From contig CAJLUE010000029.1 in assembly GCA_905209765.1 (NCBI GenBank), positions 1 to 21,332 on the forward strand: a stretch of 21,332 bases of DNA, given 5' to 3'. Positions 14,891 to 20,567 of this stretch are shown one piece after another. Below the pieces are notes generated by a model that made no database searches, was not told the DNA's origin, and saw only the letters and a program-made list of their open reading frames with translations. The DNA comes from an uncultured Collinsella sp. (GTDB lineage Bacteria > Actinomycetota > Coriobacteriia > Coriobacteriales > Coriobacteriaceae). Position 1 is the stretch's first letter. Each line of letters opens with the position of its first letter. Position numbers and translations under genes: made by a program.

Positions 14891-16321
14891 ATGACGAACA
14901 AAGAGCTGGCTCAAAAGCTGCTGGACCTTTTGGGCGGTAAAGACAACGTGCTCGCAAACGCGGCGTGCATGACGCGCCTGCGCGTGACCGTCAAAGACAC
15001 GGGCAACGTCGACACGGAGGGTATTAAGGCGCTCGACGGCGTGATGGGCCTGGTTGAGGATGACACGATGCAGATCGTGCTGGGTCCGGGCAAGGTGAAT
15101 AAGGTGCTCGAGGAGTTCTCCAAACTCACTGGCCTTGCGAAAGGCGTTGCTGACGAGAGCGTGGTTGACGCTGCGGCCACAAACAAGGCCGCACAGAAGG
15201 CCAAGTACGAGTCTAAGCCGGTTCAGGCCTTCCTCAAGAAGATTTCCAATGTCTTTGTCGCCCTGCTTCCCGGCATCATTGCGGCTGGCCTCATCAACGG
15301 TATCTGCAACGTCATTAACGTCTCGACGGCAGGCGCGCTTGCGGGCGAGTGGTGGTACCAGGGCATTCGTTCCATGGGCTGGGCCCTGTTTGCCTATCTG
15401 CCCATCTTGGTGGGCTATAACGCGGCACGTGAGTTTGGCGGCTCCGCTGCGCTGGGCGGCATCGCCGGCATGATGTGTATCGCCAACAGTGCCATGCCCC
15501 TGCTTGCGCCTGGCGCGGCTGATCCTGCCACTGCCATTCTGCTGCCCCTCACCAGTGCGCAGTACAACCCCGCAGCGGGCGGTATGATCGCGGCTCTCAT
15601 CGCTGGCGCATTTTTTGCCTGGATGGAGCGTCAGATTCGCAAGGTTATGCCCAACGCACTCGACACGTTCTTGTCTCCGCTGCTGGTGCTCATCATCGGC
15701 GCCTTTACTCTGATGCTCGTCATCCAGCCGGTTGGCGCATGGCTGACGACTGCCATCTTTAGCGTCCTCACCTTTATCTTCGAGAAGCTGGGCGTCCTGG
15801 GTGGCTATATCCTGTCGGCAGGCTTCTTGCCGCTGGTTTCCGTCGGCCTGCATCAGGCGCTCACGCCGATCCACGCTATGCTCAACGATCCCGACGGCGC
15901 TACCAAGGGTATCAATTACCTGCTTCCCATCCTGATGATGGCTGGCGGCGGCCAGGTCGGTGCCGGTTTGGCGCTGTACTTTAAGACCAAGAACGCCAAG
16001 CTCAAGAAGTACGTCGCAGAGTCCATTCCCGTTGGAATCCTGGGTGTGGGTGAGCCTCTGATGTATGCTGTTACGCTGCCGCTCGTTCGTCCGTTTGTGA
16101 CGGCCTGCCTGGGTGCCGGATTTGGCGGCGCGCTCGCGGCGCTACTTCACATCGGCACGGTTTCTCAGGGCGTTTCCGGTCTGTTTGGCCTGCTGATCGT
16201 CGTTCCTGGCCAGCAGCTCGGCTACGTTGCCGCTATGCTGCTTGCCTATGCCGCCGGCTTTGTCCTGACGTGGTTCTTTGGCGTCGACGAGCAGAAGATC
16301 AACGAGTTCTTTGGCGAGTAG
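14891..16321 (+). CDS. murP: PTS EIIBC transporter, MurNAc type (MurP-like)
   Basis: This 476-residue phosphotransferase permease takes up and phosphorylates a sugar. The EIIB domain covers about residues 1-90; its phosphorylated Cys is residue 26 (ANAACMTRLRVTV). The EIIC domain (about 110-470) has roughly ten TM helices and the conserved segments AREFGGSAALGGIAGMM, VGLHQALTPIHAML and GILGVGEPLMYAVTLPL. There is no EIIA domain, as in MurP of E. coli and S. aureus, so it must borrow EIIA from another PTS. Position between murQ and mupG indicates MurNAc or MurNAc-GlcNAc as substrate; EIIBC sequences alone could also fit other glucosides. AAGGAGGAG precedes the ATG. Fifty-seven bases separate it from murQ, without a terminator, so the two share a transcript. 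Confidence 0.87.
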   Translation: MTNKELAQKLLDLLGGKDNVLANAACMTRLRVTVKDTGNVDTEGIKALDGVMGLVEDDTMQIVLGPGKVNKVLEEFSKLTGLAKGVADESVVDAAATNKAAQKAKYESKPVQAFLKKISNVFVALLPGIIAAGLINGICNVINVSTAGALAGEWWYQGIRSMGWALFAYLPILVGYNAAREFGGSAALGGIAGMMCIANSAMPLLAPGAADPATAILLPLTSAQYNPAAGGMIAALIAGAFFAWMERQIRKVMPNALDTFLSPLLVLIIGAFTLMLVIQPVGAWLTTAIFSVLTFIFEKLGVLGGYILSAGFLPLVSVGLHQALTPIHAMLNDPDGATKGINYLLPILMMAGGGQVGAGLALYFKTKNAKLKKYVAESIPVGILGVGEPLMYAVTLPLVRPFVTACLGAGFGGALAALLHIGTVSQGVSGLFGLLIVVPGQQLGYVAAMLLAYAAGFVLTWFFGVDEQKINEFFGE

Positions 16322-16329
16322 TTTGATAT

Positions 16330-16356
16330 CGCGAGCCGTGTTGCTCAGGGCTCGCG
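16330..16356 (+). repeat. Hairpin just after the PTS gene
   Basis: CGCGAGCC (16330-16337) and GGCTCGCG (16349-16356) form a perfect 8-bp stem with an 11-base loop, nine bases after the PTS stop. No T tract follows. It may protect the 3' end of the murRQP message. Confidence 0.5.
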
Positions 16357-16388
16357 GCGCGCGGAAGATTTCTTGATGCTATGGTTGT

Positions 16389-16422
16389 GCCGGCGGGGCT
16401 AACTGCTCCGCCGGCCTTTTTT
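16389..16422 (+). terminator. Intrinsic terminator between murP and mupG
   Basis: GCCGGCGGGGC (16389-16399) pairs with GCTCCGCCGGC (16405-16415), 11 bp with one G-U and loop TAACT. It is followed by CTTTTTT. Its T tract abuts the mupG ribosome binding site (AAAGGAG, 16423-16429), so mupG must be reached by read-through, or from a promoter upstream of the hairpin. Confidence 0.85.
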
Positions 16423-16438
16423 AAAGGAGCGTTGAAGC

Positions 16439-17491
16439 GTGAAAACGGGTATTTCGATTTATCTTTCCAGCCCTCTGCAGGATATTGAGCGGACGATTGA
16501 GCGTGGTGCTGCGGCGAGTGCGCGCTATGCGTTTACCTCACTGCATATTCCCGAGGATGGGGGAGCGGCGTATGCCCATAAGGTCCGTCAGGTGCTGTCG
16601 CTGCTTTCCGCTCGCGGTATTGCGCTGATTGCCGATGTGGGGCCGCGCACATGCGATTTGCTGGGCCTTGAGCGCATGGAGGACTTGCGTGATCTGGGGC
16701 TGGAGTACCTGCGCTTGGATTATGGCTTTAGTGCCCAGCGGGTCGCGGAGCTGTCCGGTGTATTTCGCATTGTGGTTAATGCATCGACGGTGAGTTCTGA
16801 TGAAATCGCATCGTGGCGAGAAGCCGGTGCCGATGTGACCCGTTTTGCCGCCTGCCACAATTTTTATCCCAAGCCTTATACCGGTTTAGCTCTGGAGGAC
16901 ATTGCTCGGACGAATCTTCGTCTTGCGGCGCTTGGCTTCGAAATCATGGCTTTTGTGCCGGGTGATGCCAACGTTCGCGGGCCGGTATTCGAGGGACTGC
17001 CGACGGTTGAGGCGCAGCGCGGTCGCGCGTCAAAGGTTGCCCTCAACATGCTTGAGCTCGCACATGGCGCCGATTGCGACATTGTTTTGGTCGGCGACCC
17101 TGATCTTTCCGAAGCGGGTTGGGCACAGTTTGCTCAAGTTTCTGCCGGATACGTGGATTTGCAATGTGAGCTTGAGTCCGGCTATGCCTATGTACGTGGG
17201 CAGATTCATCACGACCGGCCCGATTCGAGCACCCTCATCTTTAGGTCTCAGGAGTCGCGCACGACGCTTAAGCCGGATTCCGTGCCGACGGATACCGGTG
17301 CCGGCCTGCCGCGAAAGGCGGGGTCGATCGCTGTGAGCAATAGCGGCTATGGGCGCTACGAAGGCGAGCTTGAGATTGCGCGGGTCGATCTTCCCGGTGA
17401 CGAGCGTATGAACGTTGCGGGCCATATCACGCCCGAGGCAATGGAGCTGTTGCCGTTCATCAAACGCGGATTCGGGGTACGGTTCGTTTAG
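16439..17491 (+). CDS. mupG: MupG-type 6-phospho-N-acetylmuramidase (former DUF871)
   Basis: The 350-residue protein belongs to the DUF871/MupG family. In S. aureus, MupG hydrolyses MurNAc-6-P-GlcNAc in the cytoplasm to MurNAc-6-P and GlcNAc. The N-terminal TIM-barrel domain (about residues 1-235) shows the family start GISIYLSS, then FTSLHIPED, IADVGPRTCDLLG, LRLDYGF, VVNASTVS and CHNFYPKPYTGLAL, and FVPGDANVRGPVFEGLPTVEAQRG. The C-terminal cyclophilin-like domain runs from about 240 to the end. The start is GTG 16439, with AAAGGAG nine bases upstream. Adjacent murR-murQ-murP support the muramidase role, although older annotation calls such proteins outer surface proteins. A terminator separates it from murP. 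The stop is TAG. Confidence 0.88.
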   Translation: MKTGISIYLSSPLQDIERTIERGAAASARYAFTSLHIPEDGGAAYAHKVRQVLSLLSARGIALIADVGPRTCDLLGLERMEDLRDLGLEYLRLDYGFSAQRVAELSGVFRIVVNASTVSSDEIASWREAGADVTRFAACHNFYPKPYTGLALEDIARTNLRLAALGFEIMAFVPGDANVRGPVFEGLPTVEAQRGRASKVALNMLELAHGADCDIVLVGDPDLSEAGWAQFAQVSAGYVDLQCELESGYAYVRGQIHHDRPDSSTLIFRSQESRTTLKPDSVPTDTGAGLPRKAGSIAVSNSGYGRYEGELEIARVDLPGDERMNVAGHITPEAMELLPFIKRGFGVRFV

Positions 17492-17507
17492 CATGTGACC
17501 CGTGGGC

Positions 17508-17513
17508 TACAAT
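17508..17513 (+). promoter_or_regulatory. Candidate -10 box (TACAAT) of the ArsC/Spx-like gene
   Basis: TACAAT lies 16 bases after the mupG stop and 70 bases before the next start codon. A -35 would fall in the end of mupG and is not convincing. Confidence 0.35.
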
Positions 17514-17583
17514 TGCCTCATCATGCGAAGGCGCCTCGTATGGCGTGTGCCTGCGTTGGCCGATCTATATTCGGAGGATTCCC

Positions 17584-17943
17584 ATGACCGTACTGTTTGT
17601 TGAATATCCCAAGTGCTCGACCTGTAAAAAGGCCAAGGCATGGCTGGACGAACATGGGGTTGAGTATATCGACCGCGATATCGTTACGGACAATCCCGCG
17701 GCCGATGAACTTGCGACCTGGATTGCTCGTTCGGGGCTGCCGGTGCGACGCTTCTTTAACTCGTCGGGCATGAAATATCGAGAGCTGGGCCTGAAGGCGC
17801 GCCTGGACGCGGGTATGACGGACCAGGAATGCTGCGAGCTGCTGGCGACCGACGGCATGCTGGTTAAGCGCCCGTTGCTGGTGGGCGACGACTTTGCGAT
17901 TCCCGGCTTTAGGGAAGCGGCTTGGACCGAGGCGTTGCTGTAG
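17584..17943 (+). CDS. ArsC/Spx-family thioredoxin-fold protein
   Basis: The 119-residue product starts MTVLFVEYPKCSTCKKAKAWLDEHGVEY, with the CxxC motif and fold of the ArsC/Spx/YffB group. It then has DIVTDNPAADELATWIARSGLPVRRFFNSSGMKYRELGLK and GMLVKRPLLVGDDFAIPGF, all typical. Members are glutaredoxin-coupled arsenate reductases, RNA polymerase-binding Spx regulators, or uncharacterised reductases. Three observations make arsenate resistance unlikely here: the gene is not near other ars genes, the CxxC is retained, and the protein is slightly shorter than Spx. ATG 17584 has CGGAGGA seven bases upstream; longer in-frame starts lack this. It is the last gene before the palindromic repeat array, which may serve as its transcript end. 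Confidence 0.85.
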   Translation: MTVLFVEYPKCSTCKKAKAWLDEHGVEYIDRDIVTDNPAADELATWIARSGLPVRRFFNSSGMKYRELGLKARLDAGMTDQECCELLATDGMLVKRPLLVGDDFAIPGFREAAWTEALL

Positions 17944-17950
17944 CGGTTGC

Positions 17951-18120
17951 GGAAAGTGCGTCCCGTTTTGAGCGCTGACTCTGGGATGTGCTTTCCGGTT
18001 GAGCGCTCTATCGGAAATGGCATCCCGTTCCGAGCGCTGATACTGGGACACGGTTTCCGGTTGGAGGCTCTACGGGAAAGTGGGGACCAGTTTGAGCTTG
18101 AAATCTGGGACACACTTTCC
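17951..18120. repeat. Tandem array of three 62-base units, each with a 46-base palindrome
   Basis: Units begin with GGAAA at 17951, 18013 and 18075, an exact 62-base period; the third is cut after its palindrome. Each has GGAAA near the left and TTTCC exactly 41 bases later (17951-17996, 18013-18058, 18075-18120), enclosing conserved TCCCGTT, GAGCGCTGA and CTGGGA blocks. A GAGCGCTC-like spacer separates the units. The copies have drifted but changes on the two arms often keep the hairpin: in unit 3 GGAAAGTG pairs with CACTTTCC. The array lies between two convergent genes. No frame through it has a ribosome binding site. Confidence 0.85.
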
Positions 18121-18139
18121 GCCGCCGGGCCTGCCCCAG

Positions 18140-18550
18140 TCAGTCCTCCAGCTGCGCCCATTCGTGTGGGTCGTAGATCTTTACGTGCTTGTCGGGCGTG
18201 TCGCTCCAGTACTCTTCGTCCATAAAGGGCAGGTATGCCTGAATGCCGGGGCAGATAAACGGAATCCGTTGCCGCTGCAGGCGCTCGCGCTGCCGCCGCT
18301 CCAGGTTCGTCTCGGATATGACGGTCGGCATGCCGGACAGCTCGACGAGGCTTGCCTGGATGCGCTTGAGGTCGGGGAGCGCCGCATGCCATGACGTCCG
18401 CATGATCAAAAATGAGGCGCGGCGGTAGTTTGCCTGCATCACCGTGATGGCGGGGCGCAGTGTGGGATGGATTTTTTCCCGTTCGGGCCAAAGGTCGGCA
18501 GTGATCTCGAGGCCCAGGGTCTCCCATAGGTAATCAAGCTCTTCGTCCAT
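18140..18550 (-). CDS. Short protein resembling the N-terminal domain of a MarR-like regulator
   Basis: This 136-residue product starts MDEELDYLWETLGLEI and contains RQRERLQRQRIPFICPGIQAYLPFM (about residues 85-110). From memory, RxPFIVPGxQxYLP-type motifs occur in the N-terminal part of larger proteins (over 300 residues) that carry a C-terminal winged-helix domain; no such domain is present here. The gene stops 20 bases before the palindromic array, so it may be a truncated remnant, or a free-standing N-terminal domain. ATG at 18550-18548 has GAGG four bases upstream. The stop is TGA. A longer overlapping frame on the same strand (17565-18527) runs through the repeats and is not credible. 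Function unknown; the family link is a recollection, not a search result. Confidence 0.55.
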   Translation of the reverse strand: MDEELDYLWETLGLEITADLWPEREKIHPTLRPAITVMQANYRRASFLIMRTSWHAALPDLKRIQASLVELSGMPTVISETNLERRQRERLQRQRIPFICPGIQAYLPFMDEEYWSDTPDKHVKIYDPHEWAQLED

Positions 18551-18715
18551 GGCGCCTCGATATCTACGCGATCATTGATACTTCGATTGTGTTGCCTGGT
18601 GCTATCGTTTTCGCGGTAGAATCTGCCAACGGTTGACGGCTGCCGCTCGCGGCGTTTTGCCCTTCGTGTGCAGCGGTCGGCTTCACAGGTCCTTCACGGG
18701 TTGGACGAAATTAGG

Positions 18716-18750
18716 CCAATTTGACTGAATTTCAAAAAAGTCAAAATTGG
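18716..18750. repeat. Inverted repeat upstream of the tRNA promoter
   Basis: CCAATTTGACT (18716-18726) and AGTCAAAATTGG (18739-18750) match as an inverted repeat with one extra base in the right arm. The spacer is GAATTTCAAAAA. It lies just upstream of the tRNA promoter and may act as an AT-rich upstream element or a binding site. It sits between a minus-strand gene start and the tRNAs, so it is not at a known gene end. The rest of 18551-18715 holds a possible -10 (TAGAAT, 18617-18622) and nothing else I can support. Confidence 0.5.
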
Positions 18751-18753
18751 GGC

Positions 18754-18782
18754 TTGCGTCATGGCGGGACTTCCCGTATATT
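18754..18782 (+). promoter_or_regulatory. Promoter of the tRNA-Gln/tRNA-Glu unit
   Basis: TTGCGT (18754-18759), a 17-base spacer, and TATATT (18777-18782) are the best sigma-70-type promoter pair in the window. The predicted transcription start is about 38 bases before tRNA-Gln. The AT-rich segment upstream would favour high activity. Confidence 0.65.
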
Positions 18783-18826
18783 TCTTTCTTGCGCAAAGGC
18801 ACAGCCGAGCGCAGCGATGCAGTCAT

Positions 18827-18900
18827 TGGGATGTCGTCTAATGGCAGGACAGCGGATTCTGGTTCCGTCAATGGGGGTTCGACTCCCTCCATCCCAGCCA
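18827..18900 (+). tRNA. tRNA-Gln (anticodon CUG), CCA encoded
   Basis: The 7-bp acceptor TGGGATG pairs with CATCCCA. The anticodon loop is TTCTGGT inside GCGGA/TCCGT, giving anticodon CTG, which reads CAG. The T arm is GGGGGTTCGACTCCCTC. Discriminator G is at 18897 and CCA at 18898-18900. The T1-A72 pair is typical of glutamine tRNAs. Confidence 0.93.
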
Positions 18901-18917
18901 TTGCATTTGCTACATAT

Positions 18918-18994
18918 GGCCCGTTCGTCTAGCGGTTTAGGACGCCGCCCTCTCAAGGCGGAGATCACCAGTTCGAATCTGGTACGGGCTACCA
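18918..18994 (+). tRNA. tRNA-Glu (anticodon CUC), CCA encoded
   Basis: Acceptor GGCCCGT pairs with ACGGGCT (the first pair is G-U). The anticodon loop CTCTCAA lies between CCGCC and GGCGG, so the anticodon is CTC, reading GAG. The T arm is CCAGTTCGAATCTGG. Discriminator A is at 18991 and CCA at 18992-18994. It lies 17 bases after tRNA-Gln and so is in the same transcript. Confidence 0.93.
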
Positions 18995-19004
18995 AAATTG
19001 AACG

Positions 19005-19032
19005 CCCGGGCCTCGTAAGAGACCCGGGTTTT
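19005..19032 (+). terminator. Intrinsic terminator of the tRNA unit
   Basis: CCCGGGCCTC (19005-19014) pairs with GAGACCCGGG (19019-19028), with one C-A mismatch and loop GTAA. It is followed by TTTT. It lies ten bases after the CCA of tRNA-Glu. Confidence 0.85.
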
Positions 19033-19091
19033 GTGTATTGACCGATATTTAAGGCGCGCGTTGAGTCTGCCGCCCGGACCGAGGAGTTGTC

Positions 19092-20009
19092 ATGGACCTG
19101 CCTATCAGCTTGGAAGACATCACGTATGCCGAGAACTATCTGGCGCAGGGCGACCTGGCTACGGCGACGCCGCTGTTGGAGCGCCTGGTGGAGCTCGCCG
19201 AGGAGTATATCGACGCTGAGTGCAAGACGGAGGAGAAGCGCCAATACTTTAGCTTCGATAGCAAGTTTGAGCGCTTGGCCTATCGCCGCGTGGAGAAGGA
19301 TCCGCGCGAGCTCGTGCAGGTCGAGGTGCCGTTTGACCGCCTGTACTCTGACATGGCGTTTGCCTACATTCGCCAGCAGGATTATGTGAGCGCTCGTAAT
19401 GCCCTGATGCAGGCTGTGCGTTGGGACCCCATGAACTGCAACTATCGCTTGGACTTGGCCGAGCTGTTCCGCGCACTCGAGGACAAGCAGGAATGGGCAT
19501 CGCTCTCGTTCTCGGTGCTGGAGCGTGCAAGCGATGGCAAGTGCGCCGCCCGCGCTTACGCCAACTTGGGCCAGTATTTCCTTGAGCCCGAGACCGAGAA
19601 CGTCTCGGCGGCCGTGGGTTGTGCGCGCCTAGCGCTGCGCTTGGCCCCTGGCGATGCACATACGACGCGCCTGCTCAACAAGATCCATACTGCTTATCCG
19701 GATGCCGCCGATGAGAGCGACGACCACGTGATGGGTGAACTGGCCCTGCAAGGCGTGCCGACCTCGCCTTCGGCCGAGATTGCCATCTGCCTGATCATGT
19801 GCGCGACCGATGCTGCAAGCGACGGCGACAAGCAGGAGGCGACACGCCTGACGGTGCGTGCTCGCGACTTGGTGGGCGAGGAGGCTTGCGCGGCGATTAT
19901 TAAACTGGTGCGCGAGAGCGACGCCGAGCTCAATGCTGAGCGCAAGGCAAAGCGCGACGCCGCGGGCTCAAACGCCGATGGCGCCAAGGAGGCCGGCGAT
20001 GCCCAGTAA
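19092..20009 (+). CDS. TPR-like helical repeat protein, unknown function
   Basis: The 305-residue protein is predicted all-helical and soluble. It shows tetratricopeptide-like helix pairs: DITYAENYLAQGDLATATPLLERLVELAEEYI (residues 9-40), LYSDMAFAYIRQQDYVSARNALMQAVRWDP (84-113), CNYRLDLAELFRALEDKQEWASLSFSVLERA (115-145) and AARAYANLGQYFLEPETENVSAAVGCARLALRLAPGD (151-187). The C-terminal tail is charged and Ala-rich. TPR proteins act as binding scaffolds. The only clue to a role is that its last 11 bases overlap smpB, so the two are co-translated; a link to ribosome rescue or RNA handling is a guess. The start ATG 19092 has GAGGAG five bases upstream. Confidence 0.82.
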   Translation: MDLPISLEDITYAENYLAQGDLATATPLLERLVELAEEYIDAECKTEEKRQYFSFDSKFERLAYRRVEKDPRELVQVEVPFDRLYSDMAFAYIRQQDYVSARNALMQAVRWDPMNCNYRLDLAELFRALEDKQEWASLSFSVLERASDGKCAARAYANLGQYFLEPETENVSAAVGCARLALRLAPGDAHTTRLLNKIHTAYPDAADESDDHVMGELALQGVPTSPSAEIAICLIMCATDAASDGDKQEATRLTVRARDLVGEEACAAIIKLVRESDAELNAERKAKRDAAGSNADGAKEAGDAQ

Positions 20010-20469
20010 GCGCGAGCGCAAGCTCATCTCCAAGAATCGCTCGGCACACCACGAGTACTTTATCGATGAGACCTTTGAGTGCGGCATCGAACTGAGCGGT
20101 ACCGAAGTCAAGTCGATTCGCGAACGTGCGTGCCAGATCACCGACACCTTTGCACTGATTCGTGGCGGCGAGTGCTGGCTCGTGGGCCTGCATATTCACC
20201 CTTATAGCCATGGCGGCGTGTGGAACCGCGACCCTGATCGCCGTCGTCGTCTGCTGCTGCACCGCAAGGAGATCGACTTTCTCGACGGCAAGCTGCGTAA
20301 TCGCGGCTATGCCCTGGTGCCGCTGGAGCTCTACTTTAATACCGACGGCCGCGTAAAGCTGCTGCTGGGCCTAGGCCGCGGCAAGAAGCTTTACGACAAG
20401 CGCGAGGATATGGCCAAGCGCGACGTTCAGCGCGAGATTGACCGCGCCCTCAAGGAACGCAACCGCTAG
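19999..20469 (+). CDS. smpB: SsrA-binding protein SmpB
   Basis: SmpB delivers alanyl-tmRNA to stalled ribosomes in trans-translation. The 156-residue product shows the family sequence throughout: SKNRSAHHEYFIDETFECGIELSGTEVKSIRE near residues 10-41, then GECWLVGLHIHPYSHGG, and RDPDRRRRLLLHRKEI near 77-92. The C-terminal tail GKKLYDKREDMAKRDVQREIDRALK becomes helical in the mRNA channel. The start ATG lies in the last codons of the TPR gene (ATGCCCAGTAA), with AAGGAGG six bases upstream. A longer frame upstream overlaps the TPR gene and is a shadow. No tmRNA gene is seen in the window. The stop is TAG. Confidence 0.95.
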   Translation: MPSKRERKLISKNRSAHHEYFIDETFECGIELSGTEVKSIRERACQITDTFALIRGGECWLVGLHIHPYSHGGVWNRDPDRRRRLLLHRKEIDFLDGKLRNRGYALVPLELYFNTDGRVKLLLGLGRGKKLYDKREDMAKRDVQREIDRALKERNR

Positions 20470-20477
20470 ACACTCTG

Positions 20478-20497
20478 TAGAAGTTGCGGTGAAATAG
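20478..20497 (+). repeat. Half copy of palindromic element family A
   Basis: These 20 bases (TAGAAGTTGCGGTGAAATAG) are identical to the complement of 6580-6599, one arm of the 69-base palindrome. The sequence then differs (TTCCTGCTTGAGG rather than GGATTG) and no matching right arm appears before the IS element begins about 23 bases later. It starts nine bases after the smpB stop. Confidence 0.8.
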
Positions 20498-20567
20498 TTC
20501 CTGCTTGAGGCCAAAGGAGGTGCGGACAGAAAGTTGGACCGCGGGGCGGTCCGGACTGGAGGTTCGC

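Noticed and set aside
17584..17943. Arsenic resistance gene
   Set aside because: The ArsC-like fold is shared with Spx and other proteins, and no ars operon partners are nearby.
17951..18120. CRISPR array
   Set aside because: The units are contiguous 62-base imperfect repeats with palindromes, not short identical repeats with unique spacers, and no cas genes are present.
17947..18225. Plus-strand frame through the tandem repeats
   Set aside because: Its coding content is just the repeat units read through; there is no ribosome binding site.
17565..18527. Minus-strand frame of 320 codons over arsC, the repeat array and the short gene
   Set aside because: It runs through the arsC gene and the palindromic repeats in a frame different from the supported 18140-18550 gene, and has no ribosome binding site.
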